A DNA stretch of 64,000 bases from Tridacna crocea (GCA_943736015.1 OX031069.1:18853235-18917234); one strand, 5' to 3'; positions 9,190 to 19,872 are shown, counted from the stretch's first letter. Translations and numbers: made by a program. The notes: generated by a model from the letters alone, not told the origin.

Positions 9190-9366
9190 TGCATCACCAT
9201 GAATATGTATCTGTAAAAAACCCTCTGGTATGACAACTGACTGAATCACAAGTAGACCGATCCACTGACAAGCAGACAGTTGAACAATAGCAGACAGTTT
9301 TGACCCAGGTCAGCCTTCCTGGCTGGCCTGTGTTGACTGACCTGGTTCATACTTTTTGCAGATGCA

Positions 9367-9593
9367 TTAACTCTTTACCAAACGACAAAATTTTGGACTT
9401 GTCCAAATTCAAAGTATTTGCAGGCGACAAAATAAATGTGAATCAAAATTGAATTTTGACTTTGGAAAGGTAGAGAATATTGTGGGAAAAGGAGGAAATG
9501 CTGGTTACCAGCATTTTCTCCTTTTCCCACAATGTTTTCCAAAGGCTTCTTTCTCAGGGACTTTAAAAGTCGGGATTGTTTGGTAAAGGGTTA
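9367..9593. mobile_element. A-type palindromic MITE, reverse orientation
   Basis: TTAA to TTAA, with a perfect GCTGGTTACCAGC centre. Confidence 0.9.
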
Positions 9594-9645
9594 AACTCTC
9601 TTTTCATAGAGCATGGTGCATATTTTTTTGAGGAAAAAAATTTTT

Positions 9646-10100
9646 TTAGCTCTTTACCACGCAATCCTGACTTTTAACGACCGTTCTAGAGAAGCCTTTG
9701 GAAACCATTGTGGAAAAAGGAGAAAATGCTGGTAAACAGCATTTTCTCCTTTTCCCACAATGTTTTCTATCCTATCAAGAACCACTTTCATCATATGAAT
9801 CACCTTTATCCCTTTCCCAAACAAGCACTTGTTTTTACATGTCTGCAGTAAAAGTGTTTTGAAAACACTGTGGGAAAAGGAGAAATTGCTCGTGACGAGC
9901 AATTTCACCTTTTCCCAGTGTTTTCTACCCATTTCGAGAACTTTCTGCTATTTTTGTCAAATATGAAATTGTCGTCTGCAAACTCTCTCAGTTCTGAAGA
10001 GTCTAAGATTTGTTGCTTGGGAAAGGCTCAATTTAAATTTGTTGTCTGCAAAAGCATTCAATTTGAAATGTCCAAAATTTTGCCGCTTGGTAAAGAGTTT
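9646..10100. mobile_element. A-type MITE split by a C-type MITE
   Basis: The left two thirds run to 9808 and the last ~65 bases (TTGTCTGCAAAAGCATTCAATTTG to GGTAAAGAG) resume at 10035. The A copy is therefore older than the C copy inside it. Confidence 0.85.
9806..10035. mobile_element. C-type palindromic MITE nested in an A-type copy
   Basis: Runs CCCTTTCCCAAACAAGC to GGGAAAGG, with core TGCTCGTGACGAGCA. The target site looks like TTAT/TTTA rather than perfect TTAA. Confidence 0.8.
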
Positions 10101-10432
10101 GGCGAAGAATTCTATATCACCTGTCATGCAAAAGAGGACCATCTGGGAACTGCTGAAAGAGTCGAACCTAGTCAGACTGCGAGATTGCGCACTCTGACTA
10201 GGGACAACACTTTTCACTTTGTTGATATTTTCTGTATGAAAAGTGGTGATTCCTATCTTACTTTAAAATCATTTTTAAATCATCACCTTAAATTGACCGG
10301 CACTATCTTTGATCTGTTTTCATCGAACTGAAGTACTGAATTCCCAGATTGTCCCTTTTTGCTCGTCGGGTCACATGATTTAGCCCCTTAACATGATCCA
10401 AAGTCCTAACCTTTATGGGGTAGGTGTAATAC
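10101..10432. other. No gene seen; one imperfect palindrome
   Basis: An imperfect palindrome at about 10158-10205 (CCTAGTCAGACTGCG and its mirror). Nothing else recognised. Confidence 0.4.
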
Positions 10433-10657
10433 TTCAACCCTTTCCCAAACGACAAATTTTAGACTGTCCCAAACTCAGTGTTTGAAGATGACAATTTTGA
10501 ATTCGAAGAGATTGGCAGAAAGTTTTCCGAAACGCTAGAAAACACTGTGGGAAAAGCAGAAATTGCTCATTTCGAGCAATTTCTCCTTTTCCCACAGTGT
10601 TTTCTAATGACTTGAACTGCAAACACATGAAAACCAGGGCTTGTTTGGGAGAGTTAA
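10433..10657. mobile_element. C-type palindromic MITE
   Basis: Hairpin with core TGCTCATTTCGAGCA and a right TTAA. The left TTAA has decayed to TTCA. Confidence 0.85.
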
Positions 10658-10670
10658 TGGTGTATGTAAA

Positions 10671-10803
10671 CAAACATTTTCTCCTTCTCCCACAATATTT
10701 TCTTTTCTTTCCACATTAATTTTCAAATCTTGACTGTTTAATTTGTCATCAGCAAAATGCTTTCAATTTGGACTAGTCTAAAACTGTCATTTGGTACAGA
10801 GTG
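10671..10803. mobile_element. Right half of an A-type MITE
   Basis: From ATTTTCTCCTTCTCCCAC to GGTACAGAG. The left arm is absent. It ends 20 bases inside the intron from the exon 6 donor. Confidence 0.75.
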
Positions 10804-10823
10804 AGGTATGTTTCAATACAAAC

Positions 10824-10919
10824 CTGTTTATCATCCCCTTCCTTTGATCCCTTTTTTCCATTTGGGGCACCAGCCGAGTTAGAGCCAGAATCGGAACATC
10901 TGCGCCCATTGCTCCCCGG
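10824..10919 (-). CDS. Host gene, exon 6
   Basis: Acceptor AAATGTTACAG before 10919 and donor CAG/GTTTGT at 10824/10823. 96 nt, 32 codons, phase 0 at both ends. The product PGSNGRRCSDSGSNSAGAPN is low-complexity, then GKKGSKEGDDKQ. Its end resembles the start of exon 7 (KKGSKD), which hints at an old exon duplication. Only this frame is open and compatible with exon 7. Exon 5 ends with one spare base and so cannot join directly. Confidence 0.65.
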
Positions 10920-11021
10920 CTGTAACATTTTTACACGTCTACATCGCCCGTTTATCTTTGGTATATCTACAAGAGTATTAAATGTATGATTCAAACTATT
11001 TGGAAAAGCACAGTAACCCTT

Positions 11022-11203
11022 TTAACGCTTTACAAAACAACAAAATTTCAGGCTGGTCCAAATTCAAAGAGTTTGCAAGAAGACACAATAAAATAAACAT
11101 TGCTAAAAAAATGATATTTGTTTTGAATAGGGTAGAAAACATTGTGGGAAAAGGAGAAAATGCTGGTTACCACCATCTTCTCCTTTTTCCACAATGTTTT
11201 CTA
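11022..11203. mobile_element. A-type MITE, right end missing
   Basis: TTAACGCTTTACAAAACAAC through the hairpin. The core is damaged (GCTGGTTACCACCATC) and the sequence after the hairpin is unrelated. Confidence 0.75.
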
Positions 11204-11231
11204 ATTGTTATGGTGTTGGTCTTTTTTAAAA

Positions 11232-11454
11232 ATGTTTACCACACAATCCTGTCTTTTAACGCTCCTGGAAAAGACGCCTTTTGAAAACATTGTTGGAAAA
11301 GGAAACAATGCTGGTAACCAGCATTTTCTCCTTTTCCAACAATGTTTTTCACCCTATCAGAGTGAAATTGCACTAATTGAGCCACAATGAAATTGTCATC
11401 TGCATTTTTACAATGTGGACTAGTCTAAAATTTTCTTGTCTAGTAAAGAGTAAT
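11232..11454. mobile_element. A-type palindromic MITE with matched arm variant
   Basis: Both arms carry TTGTTGGAAAAGG/CCTTTTCCAACAA instead of the usual GTGGG/CCCAC. The ends are slightly decayed. Confidence 0.85.
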
Positions 11455-11461
11455 ACCTTTA

Positions 11462-11700
11462 ACAAGAGGGCCATTGGCCCTGGAACGCTCACCTTAGACT
11501 ATAGCTTATGAGTGAAATTAAATTCTTTGAACAACTTCAGTAGAGCTTCACCCAAGGAACATCCCTGCTAAGTTTCATCAAGATTGGCCCAGTGGTTTAG
11601 GAGAAGAAGATTTTAAAAGAAATTATTAACGGACGATGGACGCCTGACATAGGGCGATCACAATAGCTCACCCTTAGCACTTTGTGCTAAGGTGAGCTAA
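11462..11700 (+). mobile_element. Short 'pearl'/HINE-like element
   Basis: It begins ACAAGAGGGCCATTGGCCC (5' hairpin) and ends with a hairpin of TTAGCAC/GTGCTAA inside GCTCACC...GGTGAGC, then CTAA. It is the deleted form, without core repeats, of the element at 55754-57737. Confidence 0.7.
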
Positions 11701-11797
11701 AAAACAAGGATCTTTTCCGGACAGATTTGAATCCAACCAGATGTGGTTTGTATCTGAGCCATGTATTTGTTGCAGACTTTCATATTTGTTAGACATT
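11701..11797 (-). other. Unique island; possible missing exon between exons 5 and 6
   Basis: This is the only repeat-free stretch in the exon 5-6 interval that does not touch a known exon. On the minus strand it holds a 71-nt open segment that would repair the phase between exons 5 and 6. Its possible splice sites (AAATATGAAAG and CTT/GTTTTT) are weak. Confidence 0.25.
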
Positions 11798-12018
11798 TTA
11801 ACCCTTTCTCAAACAATCCCTGGTTTTCACTGTCATGAAAAAGAAGCCTTTTGTAAACATTGTGAGAAAAGGCTGGTAACCAGCATTTTCTCCTTTTCTC
11901 ACAATGCTTTCTATGGTCCCAGAACAAATTTCAATTTTTGAATCACATTAACTTTATCATCTGCAAATGCTTTCAATTTGGACCAGTCTAAAAGTTTTGA
12001 TGTTTGGTAAAGGGTTAA
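11798..12018. mobile_element. A-type palindromic MITE with matched arm variant
   Basis: TTAA to TTAA. Both arms read TGTGAGAAAAGG/CCTTTTCTCACA. Seven or so bases of the left stem are deleted near the core. Confidence 0.85.
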
Positions 12019-12242
12019 CCCGTTATCACACAGTGCCAACTTTTGAATTCCCTGAAAAAGACGCCTTTTGAAAACATTGTCGGAAAATGAGAAATTCTTG
12101 GTAACCAGCATTTTCTCCACTTCCCACAATGTTTGCTCTCCTCTTCGATACAAATTCCAAATTTTCAGTCACTTTTATTTTGGCGTCTGCAAATCTTTCA
12201 ATTTGGACCAGTCTAAAATTTTGTCCTTTGGTAAAAAGTTAA
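12015..12242. mobile_element. A-type palindromic MITE
   Basis: TTAA to TTAA, sharing its left TTAA with the previous copy. It ends 43 bases into the intron after exon 5. Confidence 0.85.
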
Positions 12243-12285
12243 GGGTTTAACAGTTTTTTTGATAAAGATATAACAATTTTTTTAC

Positions 12286-13107
12286 CTTTGTGATCCTCTG
12301 AGCTTTCTGCCAGCTTCAGCTCAAACTTCTGTTTTTCGTAATTTACTCTTCTTCTTTTAGATCTCTTTCTCTTCTTATTTGTAGCTGAAATTGGGGTATT
12401 GGCAGAGTAATCCAGAAACTTGTCCATCTTCCCATCATTTAATTTACTTATTACATTCAATTTCTCCATCTTTCCATCTTCAAATTTATTCTTTTCATTC
12501 GATGGCTGTAGGTCGTTTTCTTCTTCAGCTTCTAGAATGTCAAAATTATTTCTATCTTGCTCTTCCATTGTATTGCTTTTTCCAGAAAGTTCAAGGCTAG
12601 GCTGATCTACAGCTGATTTGTCATGAACATCATTATCTGTGTCTTTCTCTTGGTGTTCTTTCTTCTCCTTTGTTTCTGTCTCAAATTTCTCAACCTCTTC
12701 TATGTTCTCCTCTTCAACTCTTCCTTCAATTTTCTCTTCTTTTATTTGATCATCTCCAACTGTTTGTTCCTCTTTTGAGTCCAGGTTTGTTAAATTAACT
12801 TCTCTGTCAGCTTGTTTCTCTGTAGTTGTTTGTGTTTCATTTTTGTCTTGCTCAATGTATTTCTCTTTCTCTCCTTCATTGTCCTTGTCTTCTATCATTT
12901 CGTTTTCTTTGTTTTCCAAATCTTCAATCTGTCTATCAGTTTGAGCCTCTTCTTCCTGGAGTTCTTTACTTCCAGCTTGGTTATCTGATACAGTAGATTC
13001 ATCTTGGTTTTTACCAGCAAAATGTGGCTTCTCCAAGTTTCCATCTGATCTGATAAATGTTCTTTCATTGCAAGGCTGGTGACCAGATAAATACTGTTTT
13101 AGTTTCC
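12286..13107 (-). CDS. Host gene, exon 5 (highly charged)
   Basis: Acceptor TTTTATTTGCACAG before 13107 and donor CACAAAG/GTAAAA at 12286/12285. 822 nt. It enters with two bases that complete a glycine codon from exon 4 and leaves with one base. The ~274 residues are dominated by Glu, Lys, Asp, Gln and Thr (EEEAQTDRQIEDLENKENEM). This looks like coiled coil or disorder, with a nuclear-localisation-like stretch NKKRKRSKRRRVNYEKQK near the end. If not spliced, the frame reads on to a stop after about 15 more codons, so a truncated isoform is possible. Confidence 0.8.
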
Positions 13108-14164
13108 CTGTGCAAATAAAAAAAGAAATTACATATACTTTTGAATGAACAGATGAATGTCCTACATTAACCATTTACCAGACCATAAATATTCCGACCT
13201 GTCAAATTTGGAAGCACTTGCAGATGACAAATCAAAGCAAATGCGGAAAAAAATGGAAATGCCAGAGTTATGGTTCTTTTGAATGACACTTTGTCTCATA
13301 GTGCTATACAGAGCAGACACAATTTGTGTATTTTGAAAAACTAGACAAGCCAGAGTTACAGTTCTTGTGCATGATACTTTGTACTTTACAAATGTGTGAA
13401 GTTTTATCAAAATATCTAAAAATGTTTTCAAGTTATACAATGTGAACAATTTGTGACAGACAGACAGATGGATACATGGGGAAAACAACATGTTTCCTGA
13501 CCCTGACAGAAAGAGACATTAAAAATACAAAACCATGAATGATACTTGAAGCATTTTACAAAAAGGGCATCTCTTTCTTGTTTTCCCCATAACACTTTCA
13601 AACAGTTGTCAAAAGCAGGGGCATGAACAGAATCCTGGAAATATTGGTGTAAAGAGAATATTGTCAATCTATGACAAAAACCTTGTAACTACAGCTTGTA
13701 ACAAGCTGTAGTTATGAGGTTTTTGAAGTAAATTAATGATATTTGGAACCTTTTTTTAATGTGTGCATTATTTCATCTGCATTCAAGTTCAAGGCATGTA
13801 TTTGAATCTTTGTTCAAAATGGAAGTATCAGTGGATGACAAATAAGAAATTGCCCAAATCAAGAAATTTGTCTTTGAAAGAGTACAAAATATTGATGGAA
13901 GATGAGAAAACGGGGGTAACACAACATTTATTTTCTCCTTGTACAGCAATGTTTTAAAGCCCATTTTTACCCCAGATTTAAAACATCAGGGTTGTCTGAT
14001 TAAAAACATTATGAAAGAAGAAGGTATTTCCTTTCCTTCCTTTTCTGAAAATGTTTTCTAACAAAGAACTTCAGCTCATTAATTTCTGGACAAATTTCAA
14101 GACTGTCATCAGCATAGTTATGCTTTCAACTAGGCAGGTAAAAGATTTGTTATCTGGTAAAGAG
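13108..14164. other. Intronic stretch with decayed repeats
   Basis: 13166-13235 and 13780-14164 contain fragments of A-type MITEs (CATTTACCAGACCATAAAT; GGTAAAGAGTTAA). 13680-13720 is a short palindrome (ACTACAGCTTGTAACAAGCTGTAGT). No gene seen. Confidence 0.5.
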
Positions 14165-14649
14165 TTAACAACTTTACCAAACGACAAAACTTTCGACTGG
14201 TCCAAATTGAAAGCACTTGCAGACAAAATAAAAGTAACTCAAAAATTCAAATGAGTTTCCAGCAGGGTAGAAAACATAGTGGGAAAAGGAGAAAATGCTG
14301 CTTACCAGCATTTTCTCCTTTTCCCACAATGTTTTTAAAAGGCTTCTATCTTAGGGTTGTTTAGTTTGGTTGTATTGGGGTTTAATGCCACTTTAACAGC
14401 CAAGGTTATATCATGGTGGTTGGCGACGCACATGTGTTTCCTTGCTTTCTCAAACCAGTACTAACACAACTTTCTTTCCAAAGCCACCCACTACTTTTCT
14501 CACATGTTTCAGTAGAGGTGAGAGGCGAAAATATGCCGGAAAGAAAGTTTGCCTCAACCGGGTATCAAACTCACAACCACCAGGTCATGAGTCTGACATG
14601 CTTACCACTGAGCCACCCAGGCTGGCGGACTGTTTTGTGAAGGCATTAA
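14165..14649. mobile_element. A-type MITE interrupted by a SINE
   Basis: The TTAA end and the hairpin occupy 14165-14357. The closing fragment GACTGTTTTGTGAAGGC+TTAA follows at about 14628-14649. It ends 8 bases inside the intron from the exon 4 donor. Confidence 0.65.
14361..14634 (-). mobile_element. tRNA-derived SINE
   Basis: On the minus strand the head shows a pol III A box (TGGCTCAGTGGTAAGC) and B box (GGTTGTGAGTTTGATACC) at tRNA-like spacing. A ~150-bp body follows, ending in ATTAAACCCCAATACAACC. Related body fragments occur at 31080-31300, 40215-40380 and 46786-47105. Confidence 0.7.
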
Positions 14650-14657
14650 CCACTTAC

Positions 14658-14770
14658 CTACAAGATATCCCAGTCCACACGTTGTACACTGATTGTTTCC
14701 CTCCAAAATCTGCTTGATTTCCTTCAAAATCACATTTAAGTAGTCATTATCAATCTCTGCTGCAAAACTA
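14658..14770 (-). CDS. Host gene, exon 4
   Basis: Acceptor TGTACATTTCAG before 14770 and a strong donor TTGTAG/GTAAGT at 14658/14657. 113 nt. It takes two bases from exon 3 and passes one to exon 5. The product, SFAAEIDNDYLNVILKEIKQ, then ILEGNNQCTTCGLGYLVG, is a short helix ending in a CxxC pair. This is more ordered than its neighbours. Confidence 0.75.
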
Positions 14771-15331
14771 CTGAAATGTACATGTATTCTCAATTGAAGG
14801 CATGGTTGTCAAATACTTTCATTGTACTGCAAAGAAATTTCTTGTGATCTGCTTCGTTAAAAAGCCTTGAAAATATATATCATGTACCCTGGCAAAAACC
14901 ATGTAAAGCTAGTTTCCCTTTTGACTGTCCCGTAAACATCACTGCACTTGCAACACATCATCCAAAATGGCAGCATCGATCGATCACCAGACTGCATGTT
15001 TATGCACCAAACTGCATGTTTTTGTGACATCAGTTTCCAGTGACATCAGTTTCCATTGAATTGGGGCACTCAGAAGGGAATTTCTCTTTCATCAGCATAC
15101 TCGATTCATGAGATTATTAAACAAGGAAATTTCGCTTAACGCTCTTTGAAAGGGCAAAACTTTGTACAGTCAGGTGGCAGGGAACTTGGAAACTTGTTCA
15201 AGGCTGTGTCGAATCATGACACAACCTCACCTTTGGCTCGAGTCAACATGATTCACCACAGCCGTGAACAAGTTTCCAAGTCCCCTGCCACCTAACCATA
15301 CAACTAATGATGTGTACTTAATAGATACAAA
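14771..15331. other. No gene seen; inverted repeat at 15165-15297
   Basis: Two arms of about 40 bp (GGTGGCAGGGAACTTGGAAAC and its mirror) surround ~50 bases. The remainder is unrecognised intron. Confidence 0.45.
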
Positions 15332-15635
15332 ACTAGAGCTGTCACTGAATGTGACTTAATACCACCCCAAGCCCTTTGACAGAAAAAAGTTTCATGTTCA
15401 AGGGGAAATTATTCCTCCACAAGGAAGAGTTGACACTTGAAAATTGCGTCTTGCAAATCGTCAACGGGTGATCAGTATATGTGCAAAGTTTCAATACAAT
15501 TGAAGGAAAAATGTAGGAGGAGTTTGCAACACAAAATTACTAGTATTTTGTACACAGACGGACACATAGAGGGACACAAAGTTGGACAGGCTGATTCCAG
15601 TATACCCCGGAAAACATTCATTTTGTGGGGGTATA
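15332..15635 (+). mobile_element. Possible HINE-like element
   Basis: It begins ACTAGAGCTGTCACTGAATG with a small GTCAC/GTGAC hairpin, as in the other Helentron-like elements. The 3' end is not clear because an A-type MITE follows at once. Confidence 0.35.
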
Positions 15636-15869
15636 ATTGACTCTTTATCTTACAATCCCCAGTCCCGACTTTTAACGACCCTGAGAATGAAAGCTTTTGA
15701 AAACAATGTGGGAAATGGAGAAAATGCTGGTAACCAGCATTTTCTCCTTTTCCCACAATGTTTACTACCCTGCTGGGAAAAAGATCAAACTTTAGACTTC
15801 TATTCATTTTGTTGTCTGCAAGTGCTTTCAATTTGGACACTCTAAATTTTGCATCTGGTAAACAGTTAA
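15636..15869. mobile_element. A-type palindromic MITE
   Basis: The right TTAA is intact, the left has decayed to TTGA. There is a 7-base insertion (CCCAGTC) in the left arm. Confidence 0.85.
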
Positions 15870-15918
15870 GAGCATTTCTAGACAGCAAATGAACTGTGTC
15901 TGAAATGATGGGATTTGT

Positions 15919-16065
15919 CATTTACAGGGTAGAAAACACTATGAGAAAAGGAGAGAACACTGGCTGTTAGCATTTTCTCATTTTCCAACCATGCTTCTAA
16001 AAGGATTTTTTTTTCCTCATCGTTGCTTTTAAGATTAATTACAGGATTATTCAACAAAAGGTTAA
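15919..16065. mobile_element. A-type MITE remnant
   Basis: The hairpin is badly mismatched (CACTGGCTGTTAGCATT). It runs to the TTAA shared with the next copy. Confidence 0.6.
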
Positions 16066-16289
16066 CCCTTTATCAAACAATCCCTGGATTTTACCACCCT
16101 AAAATAGAGGCCTTTTAAAAATATTGTGGGAAAAGGAGAAAATGCTGGTAACTAGCACTCTCTCCTTTTCCCACTTTGTTTTCTACCCTGCTGGAAAAAA
16201 AATTCAATTTTCCACTCACATTATTTTTTCGTCTGCAAGTGCTTTCAAATTCGACCAACATAAAATTTTGTTGTTTAGTCAAGAGTTAA
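16062..16289. mobile_element. A-type palindromic MITE
   Basis: TTAA to TTAA. The right arm has drifted (GGTAACTAGCACTCTCTCC). Confidence 0.85.
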
Positions 16290-16310
16290 ATCTTCATCAG
16301 ACAATTCATG

Positions 16311-16500
16311 CTTTTACTCTTTGCCACACAAGAAAATTTCTAGACTTGTCCAAATTGAAAGAATTTAAATTCCCAACATAAATGTGCCTGAAAAGTTAAA
16401 ATTTGGCTTGGGAAGGGTAGAAAACATTGTGGGAAAAGGATAAGATGTAGGTTTTTCGAAAGGGTTCTTTCTCATGGCAATAAAATGTCTGGATTGTAGG
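16311..16500. mobile_element. A-type MITE with deleted hairpin
   Basis: Both outer regions are present but most of the right arm of the stem is missing after AAAAGGATAAGATG. Confidence 0.65.
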
Positions 16501-16545
16501 CCTTCAAAAGCTATAAAATTGAATAATTCACGACTTTTTAGTAGA

Positions 16546-16774
16546 TTAACCCATTACCAAACAACAATACCTTAGACTGGTCCAAATTGAAAGCATTTGC
16601 AGACGACAACATAAAAGTGACTGAAAATTTTAAATTTGTTTTGTGAAGGGTAGAAAACATTGTGGGAAAAGGAGAAAATGCTGGTAACCAGCATTTTCTC
16701 CTTTTCCCACAATGTTTTCTAAAGGCTTCTTTCTCAGGGGCGTCAAAAGTAGGGATTGTGTGGTAATGGGTTAA
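16546..16774. mobile_element. A-type palindromic MITE, reverse orientation
   Basis: TTAA to TTAA, with a perfect hairpin. One of the best-preserved copies. Confidence 0.9.
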
Positions 16775-16921
16775 ATAGTTAAAGGCCCAAAATTGAGTCA
16801 AAAATAAATAATTCAACACGTTGACATGCATTTATATTCAAATCGTACTACACAGAAATTATTGTACAGATGACAAACTGTTACTGTGTGGTCCATGCAA
16901 TTGTTAGTCACAAACATGAAA

Positions 16922-17097
16922 TTAACCCTTTACCTCATGGCAAAATTTTAGACCTATCCAATTTGAAACCATTGCCAGACAACAATTTAATAAGGACTCA
17001 AACGCTGATAACCAGCATTTTCTCCTTTTCCCACAATGTTTTCATAAGCTTCCTTCTCAGGGTCATCCAAAGTTGGGATCGTGTGGTTAAGGGTTAA
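16922..17097. mobile_element. A-type MITE, left stem deleted
   Basis: Both TTAA ends present. About 50 bases of the left stem arm are lost, leaving CTGATAACCAGCATTTTC. Confidence 0.8.
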
Positions 17098-17116
17098 GTT
17101 CCATGGCCTCCAACTC

Positions 17117-17358
17117 TCAACCCTTTACCCTTTACCAAACAATCCCGGATTTTTATGACCCAAAGGAAGAAACCTTGTGAAAAACATTGTGAAAAAGGAA
17201 GAAAATGTTGGTAACCAGCATTTTTTCATTTTTCCACAATGCTGCCTTCTCTTCTAAACTCAAGCTTCAGTTTTCAAGTCACATTAATTTCATTTTGTCC
17301 ATTGCAAATGCTTTCAATTTGGAAAGGTGTAAAATTGTGTTGTTTTGTAAAGAGTTAA
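17117..17358. mobile_element. A-type palindromic MITE
   Basis: The left end carries a short duplication (CCCTTTACCCTTTACC). The right TTAA is shared with the next copy. Confidence 0.8.
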
Positions 17359-17580
17359 CCCTTTACCAAAAGACAAATTTTGGACTCTTCCAAACCAGAA
17401 GAGTTTGCAGACTACAATTTTACATTTGGAAAAAATGGCAGAAAATTCTCAAAAAGGGGAGAAAACAGTGGGAAAAGGAGAAATTGCTCGTTATGAGCAA
17501 TTTCTCCTTGTCCCACATCGTTTTCAAAAGACTTTTACTGCAGACACGTAAAAACCAGGGCTTTTTTGGGAAAGGGTTAA
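17355..17580. mobile_element. C-type palindromic MITE, reverse orientation
   Basis: TTAA to TTAA, core TGCTCGTTATGAGCA. Confidence 0.85.
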
Positions 17581-17682
17581 AAGATGGAAGTTGCTGAGAT
17601 TGGCCAATCAGCCTTTCTGAAAAGGTCACATGATATTTACTGAAGACTTCTAGTGAGTGTAAGGCCCCTAAATGTCATATCA

Positions 17683-17898
17683 TTAACTCTTTACCAAACA
17701 ACAAAATTTTTGAGAAGTCCAAATTGAAAGCATAATCATGCAAACTACAAAATAATGTGGCTGAAAAATTAAAGTTTGTTTTGGGAAATTTAGTAAACAC
17801 TGTGGTAAAAAGGAGAAAATGCTTCTTTTGCCACAATGTTTTCAAAAGGCTTCTTTCTCGGGGTCAGTATAATTGGGAACTGTGTTGTAAAGAGTTAA
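17683..17898. mobile_element. A-type MITE with deleted core
   Basis: TTAA to TTAA. The centre collapses to GAGAAAATGCTTCTTTTGCC, losing the palindrome tip. Confidence 0.8.
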
Positions 17899-18307
17899 CA
17901 AGAAATGAAAGTTTTTTAACTTGAAATGGCTACTTTTCCCATACCGTTTGTTGGATTTTTTTCAAATTCAATAGTGTTGAAGCTATTGATAAGATAAACT
18001 AAGTCTGCATGTTTCATGGAAATCTGACTGAAAATACAGACTTATGGCGTAAACAAGAAATGGAAATTTTTAACTTGAAATGGCTACTTTTCCCATACTG
18101 TTTGTCAGATTTTTTTTCAAAATCGATAGGGTTAAAGCTATTGATGAGATAAACAAACCGTGCAAGTTTCGAGGAAATCTGACCAAAAATGAAGACTTTA
18201 TCGCGTAAACAAGAAAAAGACTAACGGACAGACAGATAGACGGACAGACGGACAACGGAAACCTTGCCATAACATGAGCTCTACTGGCTTTCATCCAGTA
18301 GAGCTAA
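17898..18307 (+). mobile_element. Helentron/HINE-like element, 5' truncated
   Basis: Same family as 4894-5547. Two core units with CTTGAAATGGCTACTTTTCCC, ending in the hairpin AGCTCTACTGG/CCAGTAGAGCT plus CTAA. The 5' hairpin is absent. Confidence 0.6.
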
Positions 18308-18657
18308 AAAACTGAGGCTGCGGAGATTAGCCCAATAGCCTTTACGAAAGCAGTAAATTTCTCTAGGACCAGCCATACAATAAAGAATTGTCGGCTTCAG
18401 AAACATGTAAATACTTTAATTGGTATAATTTTATTTCTGTACATTCTTATACCTACATTGTTTACTTTTGGGTACAACTGGACCTTTAAACTAATGTCAG
18501 CATCAAAAATAGAACTAGGTGATTTCCAGTTTTGCCTATTTATAGCCAAAATATGAATTTCCCAAGTTTTAAATAGGTCTTGAAAACCCAGAAACTGGTG
18601 TGTAGCCTTTTCAAACCACCTAACCCTTAGGCTGCTAAGCGTGATTCACTGACCTTT
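18308..18657. other. Intronic, nothing recognised
   Basis: AT-rich sequence without an open frame or a repeat that I can match inside the window. Confidence 0.4.
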
Positions 18658-18745
18658 TGTGGACAGTGTAGATCAAGATCAGACTGCACAGAATGTGCAG
18701 TCTGATCTTTGATGTGCAGTCTGATCTTTGATCTACACTGTCCAA
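18658..18745. repeat. Palindrome with a duplicated arm
   Basis: GACAGTGTAGATCAAGATCAG and its mirror, with the inner GTGCAGTCTGATCTTTGAT repeated twice. Related to the P2 repeat. Confidence 0.7.
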
Positions 18746-18891
18746 GAAGGAGATTTTATTCCCTAAGACATAACTTTGAAGTTTCAACATTTGGGGATTT
18801 TATTGTTGAATTGGATAAATCATTTTGGTAATTTAGAAGGATAAGGGCAACTATTTCCCTCATGGATATAATATAAACTCTTTAGAGATCT

Positions 18892-19091
18892 GTAACCTTT
18901 TTCCAGATGTCAAGACTTTGGACTTGTCCAAGTTGAAATCATTTACAGATGAGAACATAAATTCAGGTTATATTATGAGATACATCTAGGAAGGGTAGAA
19001 AACATGAGTAGAGATGGTGAAATTGCTTGTTGCTAGCAATTTCTTTCTTTTCCATCAAGTTTTCAAAAGCTGTCTTCCTCAGGGTCATTAA
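18892..19091. mobile_element. MITE remnant with a TGCTTGTTGCTAGCA-like core
   Basis: Strongly diverged. The ends and stem are recognisable (GTAGAAAACATGAG, GGTGAAATTGC). Confidence 0.6.
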
Positions 19092-19319
19092 GCTTTTACC
19101 ACACTATCCCAAGTTTTAACATTCCTGAAGAAGGAAGGATTTTTTAAACATTGTGGGAAAAGGAGAAAATGCTGTTAACCAGCATTTTCTCCTTTTCCCA
19201 AAATGTTCTCTACACTAATTCCCAAATCAGATTTCAATTTTTGAGTCACATCTATTTTGTCATCTGCAACTGCTTTCAATTTTGACTCATTCACATTTGG
19301 TCATTCAGAAAAGACTTAA
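19088..19319. mobile_element. A-type palindromic MITE
   Basis: TTAA to TTAA, one base missing in the core (GCTGTTAACCAGC). Confidence 0.85.
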
Positions 19320-19544
19320 CTCTTTACCAAACAATGAAATTTTCGATTCGTCCAAATCAAAAGCATTTGCAGACAACAAAAGAAAAGTGACTGAAAATTT
19401 GCAATTTGTTTTGTGAAGGGTAGAAAACATTGTGGAAAAAGGAGAAAATGCTGGTTACCAGCATTTTCTCCTTTTCCCACAGTGTTTTCTAAAGGGTTCT
19501 TTCTCAGGGGCGTCAAAAGTAGGGATTGTGTGGTAATGGGTTAA
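19316..19544. mobile_element. A-type palindromic MITE, reverse orientation
   Basis: TTAA to TTAA, chained to the previous copy through a shared TTAA. Confidence 0.9.
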
Positions 19545-19634
19545 CCCTTTACTACCATACATAGGAGAACAGCTTTGTTAACCCATGCTTTCAATTTGGA
19601 CCAGTCTAAATTTTCTCATGTGGTAAAGAGTTAA
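19541..19634. mobile_element. Internally deleted A-type MITE
   Basis: Only the two ends remain, and the hairpin is gone. Third member of the TTAA-sharing chain. Confidence 0.75.
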
Positions 19635-19860
19635 AACATTGAGTGGAAAAAGGAGAACAGCATTTTCTCCTTTTCCCACAATGTTTTCTATCCTTCACAA
19701 GACAAATTTCAAATTTTCCATCACTTTTATGTTGTCGCCTTCAAACGCTTTTCATTTGGACAAGCCTAAAATTTTGTCATCACTTTAGACAAATTTAATT
19801 TTTTCGTCTGCAAATGGTTTCAATTTGGGAAAATGTAACAATTTGTCGTCTGGTAATGTA
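19635..19860. mobile_element. A-type MITE remnant with duplicated right end
   Basis: A hairpin fragment is followed by two successive right-end segments (CTGCAAATGGTTTCAATTTG). It stops about 12 bases inside the intron from the exon 3 donor. Confidence 0.65.
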
Positions 19861-19872
19861 TCATATACTTAC

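Noticed and set aside
14361-14634. A functional tRNA gene
   Set aside because: A and B boxes are present, but the cloverleaf is not complete and a SINE body follows.
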